Source: Bryobacteraceae bacterium (GTDB lineage Bacteria; Acidobacteriota; Terriglobia; Bryobacterales; Bryobacteraceae). From it: DNA of 64,000 bases. The number at the start of each line of letters is the position of its first letter. Position 1 is the first letter of the stretch. Made by a program: the position numbers and the translations under genes. Shown piece by piece: positions 18,228 to 26,837 of this stretch. Below the pieces are notes generated by a model. That model had not been told where the DNA came from. It saw only the letters and a program-made list of their open reading frames with translations, and did no database searches. The stretch spans positions 124,001-188,000 of the forward strand of contig BPGD01000001.1 of the NCBI GenBank assembly GCA_026002855.1. Reading direction: 5' to 3'.

Positions 18228-19403
18228 ATGTTGCCCGCATCCCAAACGATGATGAGAGTGCTGCGCGTGATGCTGCTCGGGTGGCTGCCCGCGCTGGCGA
18301 TGGCCCAGTTGACGTTGCCCGGCACGCCGGCGCCGAAGCCGCCGCAGGCCGTCAAGAAGGCCCCTCAGATGCCGGGCCAGCCGGCGCCGCAACTGCCCCC
18401 GGACCTGGCCGAGGGCCCGACGATCCGCGCCACGGTCAACGTGGTCCTGGTACCCACGACGGTAACCGACGAAAAGGGGCGCTTCGTGCAGGGGCTGGAG
18501 CCGCAGGACTTTCTGCTCTACGACAACGACAAGCTGCAAACCATCAACCGGGACATTGCCGCGCTGCCTCTCTCGCTGGTTGTCTGCATCCAGCGCAGCA
18601 ACAACATTGACGTGATGTTGCCGAAGATCCGGCGGATCGGCAACGTCATGAACGACCTGCTGATCGGCCAGGACGGCGAGGCGGCCATCATCGCCTTCGA
18701 TCACCGGATTGAACTGCTGACGGATTTCACCCAGGACCCCGACAAGATCAACGAGGCCGTCAGCCAGCTCCGCCCGGGAAGCATGACGTCGCGGCTGAAT
18801 GACGCGATGCAGTCGGCGATCCGCATGCTGCGCTACAAAAGAGACCGGCGGAAGGTCATCCTGCTGATCGCCGAGACGCTTGACCGCGGCTCCGAGGCGA
18901 GCGTGAAGGAAGTAGCCACCGAGCTGCAACTGCACAACGTGGACGTCTACACCCTGAACATCAACCGGCTGGTGACGCGGCTGACGGAGAAGCCGCAGCT
19001 TCCGCGGCCGGATCCCTTCCCGCCGGGAGCGCGGCCGCGGCCGGGCATCGCGCCGAGCGACCCGACCACGCAGGCGCAGATGTCCGGCATGCCCGGTTAT
19101 GCGGCCGAATTCGTGCCGGTGATCGAGGAGATTTTCCGCGCCGCCAAGGCGATTTTCGTGAAAAACCCGGCGGAAGTGTACACGAAATTCACCGGCGGCC
19201 GCGAATTTGGCTTCACCACGCAGGACGGGCTGGAGCGGGCGATTGCCGCGATCGGATCAGAGATCCGCAATCAGTACATTCTCAGCTACTCGCCGAACAA
19301 CAAGCTGGAGGGCGGCTTCCACCGAATCCGCGTGGAAGTGAACCGGCCGCGCCTGCGGGTGCGGACGCGGCCCGGCTACTGGATGGCCGCGGTGCCTGAA
19401 TAG
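18228..19403 (+). CDS. Exported VWFA-related acidobacterial-type protein
   Basis: A 391-residue protein with a Sec leader (LRVMLLGWLPALAMAQ), a proline-rich linker, then VVLVPTTVTDEKGRFVQGLEPQDFLLYDN, the entry typical of the acidobacterial VWFA-related family, and QYILSYSP with a beta-rich C-terminus. The metal site expected as DxSxS is degenerate (LSLVVCIQRSNNID has no leading Asp), so metal-dependent adhesion may be lost. GAGAGGGGG lies 12 bases before the ATG at 18228; ATGs at 18249 and 18252 are alternatives. Eight bases after mog, it may be read through from the molybdopterin operon. Its function is unknown. Confidence 0.82.
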   Translation: MLPASQTMMRVLRVMLLGWLPALAMAQLTLPGTPAPKPPQAVKKAPQMPGQPAPQLPPDLAEGPTIRATVNVVLVPTTVTDEKGRFVQGLEPQDFLLYDNDKLQTINRDIAALPLSLVVCIQRSNNIDVMLPKIRRIGNVMNDLLIGQDGEAAIIAFDHRIELLTDFTQDPDKINEAVSQLRPGSMTSRLNDAMQSAIRMLRYKRDRRKVILLIAETLDRGSEASVKEVATELQLHNVDVYTLNINRLVTRLTEKPQLPRPDPFPPGARPRPGIAPSDPTTQAQMSGMPGYAAEFVPVIEEIFRAAKAIFVKNPAEVYTKFTGGREFGFTTQDGLERAIAAIGSEIRNQYILSYSPNNKLEGGFHRIRVEVNRPRLRVRTRPGYWMAAVPE

Positions 19404-19413
19404 GCGGCGCGGC

Positions 19414-20634
19414 TCAGGCCGCGCGGCGGAACTCGAGGGCGCCGAAGCTGACCACGCTGTGGGGGTCGATGTTCCACTGCTCGTAGAGCCGCATGCGGCC
19501 GCGGGCCTGCGGCACGGCCTTCAGGAACGTGTAAAAGGGAGCGCTGCCGCACCACTTGAGATCGTCGTGGTTGGGCTGAACCAGTTCCCAGAAGCCTTCG
19601 GCGTCGCCCTGCTCCAACCGCGCGATCCGCGCCCGGTCGCGCTCGGCCACTTCCAGCATTTCACCCTGCTGCGCTTCGGCCTGGATGGGATCGCCGTAGC
19701 GCCGGCCCATGTGGGCCATGTCGACGCCGAGCACCCAGCAGAGCCGGTTGCCCTCAGAGGCCTGAAGCTCGCCCAGGGCCTCGATGAATTCACGGACTCC
19801 CTCGTCGTCTTCCGGCCTGCCGCCGCGGTACAGGCTGCGGGCGAATGGTCCGACAAGGATGGGCAGGATGCGCACTTCGGGGCCGAACAGGGCCTGGAGG
19901 AACACGACCTGAAATTCGATGGAGTGCTCCACGGCGTGGCAGTAGTCCTCCATTTTCGACGCACGCGGGGCCATTGCGGCCAGCCTTTCCACGAGCGGAC
20001 GCTCGGTGCGGGCGGCGCCCAGGGGCGTGATGAAATCCTTCCGTGTCAGTCCGAATTTTTCCGGCTCGCCGTAATGGGAGGTTCCGAGGACCACGAAGAC
20101 GCGGCCGGCCAGGCCGGGCGCCAGCGCGCGGTACGCTTCGCGATAGCTGGCCCAGCCGCCCTCGGGGCTGACGTGAGGAGCGGCGATGCCGATGAGGTCC
20201 TCAGCGTCCGCCCCCGTCTCGAGTCCCTTCTGGCTGAGCCACTCGCGCAGCATGCCGGCTTCTTCCGGGTAAGCGCTGCCGGCGTGGGCAGGTTGGCGCA
20301 CCGGGGACTCGGCGAAGGCGCGTTGCCGGGCCTCTCTCATCTGCTCGAAAACCGGGCCTTCGAGGAAGCCGGCGCGTTCCAGCGCGTCCTTCAGGTGCGT
20401 CATGATCTCCCCGCTGCGGAGGTCGTTCGTCATCCGGTAGATGGCGGCGCGCAGGTCGTCCTCGCTCTGCTCGCCATCAAACATGGCCAGCAACGGCACC
20501 AGCGGCGGCGGAACGATGAGTGTGACGTCGGAATAACCGAACGGATCGCGCATCATCAGCCCCGGACGGTCCTCGAGCGGCGAGGGCAGAAAATCGAGGT
20601 CCATCCGCAGGCGGGGTAGTGGTTTCGACATCAC
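19414..20634 (-). CDS. MEMO1-family (AmmeMemoRadiSam system B-like) protein
   Basis: A 406-residue protein. An N-terminal part of about 130 residues (MRDPFGYSDVTLIVPP, then a helical AIYRMTNDLRSGEIMTHL segment) precedes the MEMO domain: VFVVLGTSHYGEP, YCHAVEHSIEFQVVFL, ILPILVGPFA and VLGVDMAHMGRRYG. The first metal-ligand motif, usually PHAGYxYSG, is changed to PHVSPEGGWASY but keeps the His. MEMO proteins resemble extradiol dioxygenases and are often paired with a radical SAM protein and an AMMECR1 protein; neither partner is adjacent. It is convergent with the VWFA-like gene. Confidence 0.85.
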   Translation of the reverse strand: MMSKPLPRLRMDLDFLPSPLEDRPGLMMRDPFGYSDVTLIVPPPLVPLLAMFDGEQSEDDLRAAIYRMTNDLRSGEIMTHLKDALERAGFLEGPVFEQMREARQRAFAESPVRQPAHAGSAYPEEAGMLREWLSQKGLETGADAEDLIGIAAPHVSPEGGWASYREAYRALAPGLAGRVFVVLGTSHYGEPEKFGLTRKDFITPLGAARTERPLVERLAAMAPRASKMEDYCHAVEHSIEFQVVFLQALFGPEVRILPILVGPFARSLYRGGRPEDDEGVREFIEALGELQASEGNRLCWVLGVDMAHMGRRYGDPIQAEAQQGEMLEVAERDRARIARLEQGDAEGFWELVQPNHDDLKWCGSAPFYTFLKAVPQARGRMRLYEQWNIDPHSVVSFGALEFRRAA

Positions 20635-20708
20635 TCCATCATAATGTGAAGTACTCCCGCTTCACGGCGGGACGTTCCTCACTACTTCTATTGCACCAGG
20701 AGCCGGGC

Positions 20709-21002
20709 ATGAGGGAAAGGCTGGATGAGGGGCAAGTCCGCGAGGCGCTGGCGGCGCTTCCGGCGTGGAGCGTGGAAGAGGGCAAGCTGTGCCGGCGGTA
20801 CGTGTTCCCGTCCTTTTCGCACGCTTTCGGCTTCATGGCGGCTGCGGCCACGGTCATCGAAAAGATGAACCACCATCCGGAATGGACGAACGTCTACAAC
20901 CGGGTGGAGGTGCGTCTGTGGACGCATGACGCCGGAGGCATCACGCGGCTCGACATCGAGCTGGGCCGGCGACTGGAAGAACTGGCAGCAAGACTCCTAT
21001 GA
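20709..21002 (+). CDS. 4a-hydroxytetrahydrobiopterin dehydratase (pterin carbinolamine dehydratase)
   Basis: A 97-residue PCD/DCoH protein with the catalytic MNHHPEWTNVYNRVEVRLWTHDAGG stretch near the middle, preceded by FSHAFGFMAAAATVIEKM. It recycles the pterin cofactor of aromatic amino acid hydroxylases, or serves a moonlighting role where no hydroxylase exists. The ATG at 20709 matches the usual short N-terminus; an upstream in-frame start at 20619 would overlap the divergent MEMO gene start. Its last 4 bases overlap the next gene. Confidence 0.9.
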   Translation: MRERLDEGQVREALAALPAWSVEEGKLCRRYVFPSFSHAFGFMAAAATVIEKMNHHPEWTNVYNRVEVRLWTHDAGGITRLDIELGRRLEELAARLL

Positions 21003-23332
21003 AGAAAAAAATCGCACTGGTCATTGCTCTCGCGCTCCCTCTATGCGCTCAGGCGACATTCCCGGGCTCGCCCCATCTGGATGCCGCCATCGAAGAGGCC
21101 ATCGCCAGGGATCAGATCCCCGGCGCCGTGTGCCTGGCCGGGAAGGTGGAGCGCGATGGGCGCCTCACGGTGCTGCATTTCCGCGCGTATGGAAACCGCG
21201 CGCTGGCGCCGCAGCGGGAGGCGATGACGACGGACACGATCTTTGACGCCGCGTCGCTGACCAAAGTGGTGGCGACCTCGGCTTCGCTGATGAAGCTGTT
21301 CGAACAGGGCAAGGTGCGTCTCAACGACCGAGTCACCGAGTATCTGCCGCGTTTCCAGGGTGGCAAGAGCGACATCACCGTGCGCCACCTGCTGACTCAC
21401 TTCTCCGGGCTGCGGGAAGATCTTGACCTCGAGCCCGCCTGGTCGGGATATGAAACCGGGGTCGAAAAGGCGCTCGTCGATCCTCCCATCGCCGAACCCG
21501 GACAGCGGTTCATCTATTCCGACATCAATTTCATCCTGCTGGGCGAGATTGTCCGGGTCGTTTCCGGCCGTCCGCTGGACCAGTTTGCGCGCGAGGAAGT
21601 CTTTGAGCCTCTCGGCATGAAAGAGACAACCTTCAACCCGCCGGCGGAATGGATTCCGCGCATTGCGCCCACGGAAATCGTCAATGGAAAACTGCTGCGC
21701 GGAACCGTGCATGACCCCACCACACGCTACATGGGCGGAGTGGCCGGCCACGCCGGCATGTTCACGACGGCGGAAGACCTGGCGCGGTTTGCCGCCGTCA
21801 TTCTGAATCTGGGCCGGCTGCCTGATGGGCGGCAATGGGTGAGCCCGCTCACGGTGCGCAAGTTCGCCGAGCCGCAGACGCCGCCGATCCAGCCGACGCT
21901 TCGGGGCCTGGGCTGGGACATCGACTCGCCGTATTCCGGCAACCGGGGCGAGCTGTACCCGCTTGGCTCGTTCGGCCACACCGGTTTCACCGGCACGTCG
22001 CTGTGGATAGATCCCGAGACGCGCAGCTTCGTCATCCTGCTGGCCAACAGCGTCCATCCGCACCGGCGTCCGGCCATCACGCCGCTGCGGTCAAAGGTGG
22101 CCACCATCGTCGCCGCCGCCCTCGGCATCGACGTGCCGGGGGTCTCGCTGACAGGATTCAACGAACTTCAGCCGCTGCGCGCACTGGGGCGCAACGTCGA
22201 AGTGCTCACCGGGCTGGACGTGCTCGCGCAGGACGGTTTCCGGCCGCTGGCCGGCAAGCGCGTGGGGCTCATCACGAACCACACGGGACTCACCCGCGAC
22301 GGCCGCCGAAACGTCGATGCGATGCTGGCCGCCGGCATCCGCGTGACCGCACTCTTCTCGCCGGAACACGGTTTGCAGGGCGCCGAAGACCGCGAGGACA
22401 TCGGTCACGGCAAAGACCCGGCCACGGGCATCCCCGTCTGGAGCCTTTACCACGGCAAGGATCGAAAACCAACGGCCGCCATGCTGCGGGATGTGGATGT
22501 GTTGGTGTTCGACATCCAGGATATCGGCGCCCGCTTTTACACGTATCTGACGACCATGAAATACGCCATGCAGGCGGCGGCCGGGGCAAAATTGCCCTTC
22601 TACGTCCTAGACCGTCCGAACCCGATCACGGGCGTCCATGTCGAAGGGCCGATGCTCGACCCCGAGGCCATCTCCTTCGTAGGGTGTTCTGTCCTTCCGC
22701 TCCGGCACGGAATGACGCTCGGCGAGCTGGCGCGGATGATCAACGCGGAGGAAAACATCGGCGCGCAACTGGAGGTCGTGCCGGTGAAGAACTGGCGGCG
22801 GCGGGACTGGTTTGACTCGACAAATCTGACCTGGGTCGACCCGTCGCCGAACATGCGCTCGCTGACGGCCGCGCTGCTCTATCCGGGCGTGGCGATGCTG
22901 GAATCCTCGCCGAATTATTCGGTGGGACGGGGCACGCCGGCGCCCTTCGAACAAATTGGGGCGGACTGGATTGACGGCGCGCAACTGGCTTTCTATCTGA
23001 ACCGCCGGATGGTGCCCGGAGTGCGCTTTTATCCGGTGCGATTTACCCCGTCAGACTCGAAATTCAAGGGCGTTTCCATCCAGGGCGTCCGGTTCGTGAT
23101 CGTGGACCGGGAGGGCTTCTCGTCGCTCCGGCTGGGGCTGGAGCTGGCCGCCGCCTTGCAGAAACTGTATCCCGGCAGGATCGATCTCGAGGCCAATTTC
23201 CGCCTGATTGGCAGCCGGGCCGTGATCGAGGCGCTTCGGCGGGGCGAGGATCCGCGGTCGCTCGAGCCGCGCCTTCAGACAGAGCTGCGGGAATTTCTCG
23301 AGAAGAGATCCCGGTATCTTCTGTATCCCTGA
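20999..23332 (+). CDS. Fusion of serine beta-lactamase-like hydrolase and NamZ-type exo-muramidase (DUF1343)
   Basis: A 777-residue exported protein (leader MKKKIALVIALALPLCAQA). Residues about 25-370 are a class C beta-lactamase/PBP4-like esterase with the SLTK active-site tetrad at 86-89, YSDINF near 175 and GHTGFTG near 325. Residues about 395-777 are a DUF1343 domain (GLITNHTGLTRDG, LFSPEHGLQG, FDIQDIGARFYTY, LDRPNPITG), the family of the exo-beta-N-acetylmuramidase NamZ (GH171). Together they suggest recycling or digestion of peptidoglycan outside the cytoplasm. These two domains are often encoded by neighbouring genes; here they are one chain. It overlaps the pterin dehydratase gene by 4 bases. 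Confidence 0.9.
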   Translation: MKKKIALVIALALPLCAQATFPGSPHLDAAIEEAIARDQIPGAVCLAGKVERDGRLTVLHFRAYGNRALAPQREAMTTDTIFDAASLTKVVATSASLMKLFEQGKVRLNDRVTEYLPRFQGGKSDITVRHLLTHFSGLREDLDLEPAWSGYETGVEKALVDPPIAEPGQRFIYSDINFILLGEIVRVVSGRPLDQFAREEVFEPLGMKETTFNPPAEWIPRIAPTEIVNGKLLRGTVHDPTTRYMGGVAGHAGMFTTAEDLARFAAVILNLGRLPDGRQWVSPLTVRKFAEPQTPPIQPTLRGLGWDIDSPYSGNRGELYPLGSFGHTGFTGTSLWIDPETRSFVILLANSVHPHRRPAITPLRSKVATIVAAALGIDVPGVSLTGFNELQPLRALGRNVEVLTGLDVLAQDGFRPLAGKRVGLITNHTGLTRDGRRNVDAMLAAGIRVTALFSPEHGLQGAEDREDIGHGKDPATGIPVWSLYHGKDRKPTAAMLRDVDVLVFDIQDIGARFYTYLTTMKYAMQAAAGAKLPFYVLDRPNPITGVHVEGPMLDPEAISFVGCSVLPLRHGMTLGELARMINAEENIGAQLEVVPVKNWRRRDWFDSTNLTWVDPSPNMRSLTAALLYPGVAMLESSPNYSVGRGTPAPFEQIGADWIDGAQLAFYLNRRMVPGVRFYPVRFTPSDSKFKGVSIQGVRFVIVDREGFSSLRLGLELAAALQKLYPGRIDLEANFRLIGSRAVIEALRRGEDPRSLEPRLQTELREFLEKRSRYLLYP

Positions 23333-23340
23333 AGCGTGTC

Positions 23341-23382
23341 CAAAAAAGAAAATCAGGGCCGCCCCCGTGGGGGGCCCTGATG
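23341..23382 (-). terminator. Rho-independent terminator of the AT-hook gene
   Basis: The inverted repeat ATCAGGGCC...GGCCCTGAT spans 23353-23382. On the minus strand it is followed by a T-rich run (the plus strand reads AAAAAAGAAAA at 23342-23352), so it terminates the 74-residue AT-hook gene ending at 23409. It also sits 20 bases after the plus-strand fusion gene and may help end that transcript, but lacks a T-run on that side. Confidence 0.8.
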
Positions 23383-23408
23383 GCATCTGGCGGGTGGCTG
23401 CTCCGGAT

Positions 23409-23633
23409 TTATGCCGGTTGAGGGTTCTTCGGCGGACGGCCACGGCGCTTGCCGGTGGGCGAGGGCGCTGCGGCTTTCTTGACAGCCTTTTTCTGCTGCA
23501 AGGCCAGCATCCATGCAGGCGGCCGCCCGCGGCGCTTGCCCTGCCCGCGCGCGAGTTTCTCCAGCGCCACGAGCACCTCTTCAATCCTCTCCCGCTCCTG
23601 GCGCAATTCGGCGATCATCTTGAGAATATCCAT
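23409..23633 (-). CDS. Small AT-hook-like basic protein
   Basis: A 74-residue protein. An N-terminal coiled-coil helix (MDILKMIAELRQERERIEEVLVALEKL) is followed by two AT-hook-like motifs, GKRRGRPPAWM and GKRRGRPPKN, separated by a lysine/alanine-rich linker. GRP cores flanked by basic residues bind the minor groove of AT-rich DNA, so a nucleoid or regulatory role is likely. It has its own terminator and is a single-gene unit. Similar short proteins with RRGRPP repeats are, to my knowledge, frequent in acidobacteria and carry no assigned function. Confidence 0.75.
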   Translation of the reverse strand: MDILKMIAELRQERERIEEVLVALEKLARGQGKRRGRPPAWMLALQQKKAVKKAAAPSPTGKRRGRPPKNPQPA

Positions 23634-23808
23634 ATCGCTTTTCCGATGCTCCCTGTTGGCCCGGCCTGTTCGACTTCGCGGGCCGCTGTTCCGCTTTCGG
23701 AACAGACTGGCCGACTTCTGCCGAGCCTCACCATATACTTACCTTAAAATTGGCGGGATTACAAGAGCCTTGTTCCAAAAACGTAACAAGCGGGGACCCC
23801 GTTGGTGC

Positions 23809-25185
23809 CTATTGACGGGCCCCCAAAGCCGCGCGGCGCTGCCGATTCCAGAAAAGATAGAACGGCAGGCCACAGAGAATGAGGCCCAGTCCAAGGAGGG
23901 ATTCGCGGGCGGAATGAAGCAGCGTCTGGATCGTCAGGAACCCCGCAACTCCAACAAAAAGAACGGGAATCACCGGATAACCAAGGGTGCGGTAAGGCCG
24001 GGCAACATTCGGCATTTTTCTTCGGAGAACGAGCACCGCGGCGCCGGCCATTCCGTAAAGGATCCAGCTTGGGAATATGACGAGCGTGACCAGTTGATCG
24101 TAACGGCCACTCAGGACAAGGACGGCCGACCAGCCGCTGAGAGCGAGAATCGAAAAGCCGGGAGCGGCATGGCGCTCGTGAACCTCGCGGAAACGGCGGA
24201 AAAAGTATCCATCGGTGGCCATGGCGTAGGGCACCCGGGATCCGCTGAGAATGGAGCCGTTCAGAGCGGCAAAAATCGAGATCATGGCCGCGATGCTGAC
24301 GAGGCTGGCGCCCCATGGGCCGATGGCGCGCTGCATCATCACCGCGGCCACACGGTCTGAGCTGGCCACCTCCGCGGGAGTCAGCACGCGGAAATAGGCC
24401 ACATTTGTCAATATATAAATGGCCATCACCGCCCCGGTGCCGAAAATGAGCGCGCGAGGCAGGTTCCGTTGCGGCGATTTCACCTCGCTTGAGACCATGC
24501 TGAGGTTGTTCCAGCCGTCATACGCCCAGAGGGCGGCCACCAGGGCGGCGAAAAATCCGGCCACGCCGCCGCGCGCGCCCGTCAGGGCGGTGGCCCCATG
24601 CGGCGCTGAAGGGGATGCGAGGCCGACGCCGATGATCCAGACGATGAGCAGCACTTTCAGCGCCGTCACCGCCACCTGCACGCCGCCGCCGACGCGGATG
24701 CCAAACCAGTTTAGCCAGCCGAGCGCCAGGATGACGCCGATGGCCAACAATTGCCCGGCGCTGACGTCCAGCGGCGCGCCGCCGGCGCCCAGCGGGAGAG
24801 GAATCACGAAAACCGTACGGTCCAGCTCGGGACGGAAATTCGCCAGATAATAGAAGAAGCCCGTGGCAAGCGTGGCGATGGAGCCGCTCTTGGCCACCCA
24901 CATCTGCGTCCAGCCGTACAGGAAGCCCCAGAAGGGCCCGTAGGCGGCCTTGAGGTAGTTGTATTCGCCGCCGGCTTCGGGCATCATCGACGCCAGTTCG
25001 GCATAGGTCAGGGCTCCGGCCAGCGAAAGCAGCCCGCCAAAGATCCAGACGGCAAAAACAAGTTCGGCGCTTCCTGTTTCAAGCACCATCTTGCGCGGCA
25101 CGAGGAAAATGCCGCTGCCGATGACCGTGCCGACGACGATGGAAGCCGCGCCCCAGACGCCCAGCTCCCTGCGCAGTCCCGTCAA
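23809..25185 (-). CDS. Amino acid permease, APC superfamily (LAT-like)
   Basis: A 458-residue protein with about twelve hydrophobic helices. The first shows the family GSGIFLVPRKM pattern, followed by GGLLSLAGALTYAELASMMPEAGGEYNYL, and AALWAYDGWNNLSMVSSEVKSPQRNLPRAL, a hallmark of LAT-type exchangers. It should import or exchange amino acids across the inner membrane. Its start overlaps the stop of the sodium symporter gene (4 bases), so both are one transport operon. Confidence 0.9.
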   Translation of the reverse strand: MTGLRRELGVWGAASIVVGTVIGSGIFLVPRKMVLETGSAELVFAVWIFGGLLSLAGALTYAELASMMPEAGGEYNYLKAAYGPFWGFLYGWTQMWVAKSGSIATLATGFFYYLANFRPELDRTVFVIPLPLGAGGAPLDVSAGQLLAIGVILALGWLNWFGIRVGGGVQVAVTALKVLLIVWIIGVGLASPSAPHGATALTGARGGVAGFFAALVAALWAYDGWNNLSMVSSEVKSPQRNLPRALIFGTGAVMAIYILTNVAYFRVLTPAEVASSDRVAAVMMQRAIGPWGASLVSIAAMISIFAALNGSILSGSRVPYAMATDGYFFRRFREVHERHAAPGFSILALSGWSAVLVLSGRYDQLVTLVIFPSWILYGMAGAAVLVLRRKMPNVARPYRTLGYPVIPVLFVGVAGFLTIQTLLHSARESLLGLGLILCGLPFYLFWNRQRRAALGARQ

Positions 25186-26627
25186 CGGGCCCCCTCCCGG
25201 TCCAGCACGAGCGACGCAGCCAGCGAGACGGCCACGGTCGTGACGGTACCGATCAGCACATACCAGGTCCAGGCCACCGGCGTGGCGAACCGGAGATAGA
25301 GGTTGACGCCCAGCCCGGCCAGCATGCCGGCGACCGCCGAACGTTCGCTGACGCGCGTCGTAAGCACGCCAAGCAGGAAAACGCCGAGCAGCGCCCCATA
25401 GAGGATCGAGGCGATTCCGAGGCCAGCCTCCAGGACGCTTTTCACGTGGCGCGACAGCACGCCGATGCCGAGCAGGATTGCTCCCCAGACGAGCGTGGTC
25501 AGCCGTGCCAGGCGAAGATAATGCGATTCGTTATGGTGGCGGAATTTCTGCCGGTAGAAATCCATGACGGTGGTCGAGGCGAGCGAATTGAGCGCCGCGC
25601 TCAGATTCGACATGGCCGCGGCGAGAATGGCGGCGATCACCAGACCGCTGACGCCCGGGGACAGCGAATTCCAGATGAATTCCGGATAGATCCGGTCAGC
25701 CGGTTGAGGTGGAGCGGCGCCGGTGTCCTGATAATGCTTCCACAGGATCAGCCCGATCACCAGAAAAAGGGTGAACTGGAAAAAAATCACCACCCAGCTT
25801 CCAAACAGGGCCTTCCGCGCATCGGAAATGTTTTTCGCCGACAGCAGCCGTTGAACCATGAGCTGCTCGGTTCCGTGGCTGGCGGTCGTCAGGAAGCAGC
25901 CGCCGAGGACGCCTGCCCAGAAGGAATACTGCCGCGAGAGGAACTCGAGCGTGGGCTCGAAGCGGAAATCGAAGACCTGGAGCTTTCCCGCCGCCGCGGC
26001 CGCACGCAGGACTTCATGCCAGCCGCCGTTGATCTGGCCAAGCATTACAAACAGACTGACGATGGCGCCGCCGACGTAAAGAAACATCTGCACGACGTCG
26101 GTCCAGATGACCGCCGTCATCCCTCCTTCGAAGGTGTAGAAGAGGGTCAGGCAGACAATGACAACGATGGAAGCGATCTCGCCGGTGCCGAGAACAATGC
26201 TGACGACGATCGAGATGGCAAAGACGCGGACGCCTTCGGCCAGCGCGCGCAGCAGCAGGAACGTGCCCGCGGTGACGCGGCGCAGCCGCGGGCCGAAGCG
26301 CCGCTGCATCAGCTCGTAGGCGGTGAACAACTCGCCCCGGAAATAGTGGGGCATAAACAGCAGCGAGATGACGATTCGCGCCAGCAGGTAGCCGAAGACC
26401 ACCTGGAGGAAGCCGAAGTTGCCGTGAAAACTGAGCGCCGGCGTGCCGATGACGGTCAGCGTGGACGTTTCGGCCGAGACGATGGAGAAGCCGATGGCCC
26501 ACCAGGGGGTCGTTCTCCCCCCCAGGAAGTAGTCCTTGAGGCTCTTCTGGCTCTTGCGGAAATGCGCTCCGAACCAGGTAATGCCGATCAGGTAGAGCAG
26601 AATGACGCCCAGATCGAAATAGCGCAT
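25182..26627 (-). CDS. Sodium:solute symporter family protein
   Basis: A 481-residue SSS-family transporter: LGVILLYLIGITWFGAHF, KSLKDYFLGGRTTPWWAIGFSIVSAETSTLTVIGTPALSF, and later ASHGTEQLMVQRLLSAKN and MSNLSAALNSLASTTVMDFY, which contain the conserved sodium-site serines. It probably imports a sugar or organic acid with Na+. The start is the ATG at 26627; the same frame stays open far upstream to 28460, but that stretch is antisense to another gene and has no family match. It overlaps the APC permease gene downstream. Confidence 0.9.
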   Translation of the reverse strand: MRYFDLGVILLYLIGITWFGAHFRKSQKSLKDYFLGGRTTPWWAIGFSIVSAETSTLTVIGTPALSFHGNFGFLQVVFGYLLARIVISLLFMPHYFRGELFTAYELMQRRFGPRLRRVTAGTFLLLRALAEGVRVFAISIVVSIVLGTGEIASIVVIVCLTLFYTFEGGMTAVIWTDVVQMFLYVGGAIVSLFVMLGQINGGWHEVLRAAAAAGKLQVFDFRFEPTLEFLSRQYSFWAGVLGGCFLTTASHGTEQLMVQRLLSAKNISDARKALFGSWVVIFFQFTLFLVIGLILWKHYQDTGAAPPQPADRIYPEFIWNSLSPGVSGLVIAAILAAAMSNLSAALNSLASTTVMDFYRQKFRHHNESHYLRLARLTTLVWGAILLGIGVLSRHVKSVLEAGLGIASILYGALLGVFLLGVLTTRVSERSAVAGMLAGLGVNLYLRFATPVAWTWYVLIGTVTTVAVSLAASLVLDREGAR

Positions 26628-26736
26628 GAGAATTCCAGATTCTACCACCGCCCCCGTGCCGGCTTCGGCGCGGCCTGCGGGAAACGGGCGGCACGGCGGC
26701 GGCATCCAGAGGGATGAGGAGAGGGAAGCAGCCTGC

Positions 26737-26766
26737 TTGCAGGGTGGAAACGGGTTCCGATATACT
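26737..26766 (+). promoter_or_regulatory. Sigma-70-like promoter of the TPR-like protein gene
   Basis: TTGCAG at 26737-26742 and TATACT at 26761-26766, 18 bases apart, match the -35 and -10 consensus in 9 of 12 positions. The start codon lies 71 bases further on. The leader in between holds a short hairpin, GGAACC-CTCGA-GGTTCC, near 26787-26803, of unknown role. The region is the divergent gap between the symporter and the TPR-like gene. Confidence 0.45.
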
Positions 26767-26837
26767 CCGCAAGTGTTTGGTTGCGGGAACCCTCGAGGTT
26801 CCACCGGCCATCCCCGGCTGAGGGAGGGCAGGCATTG

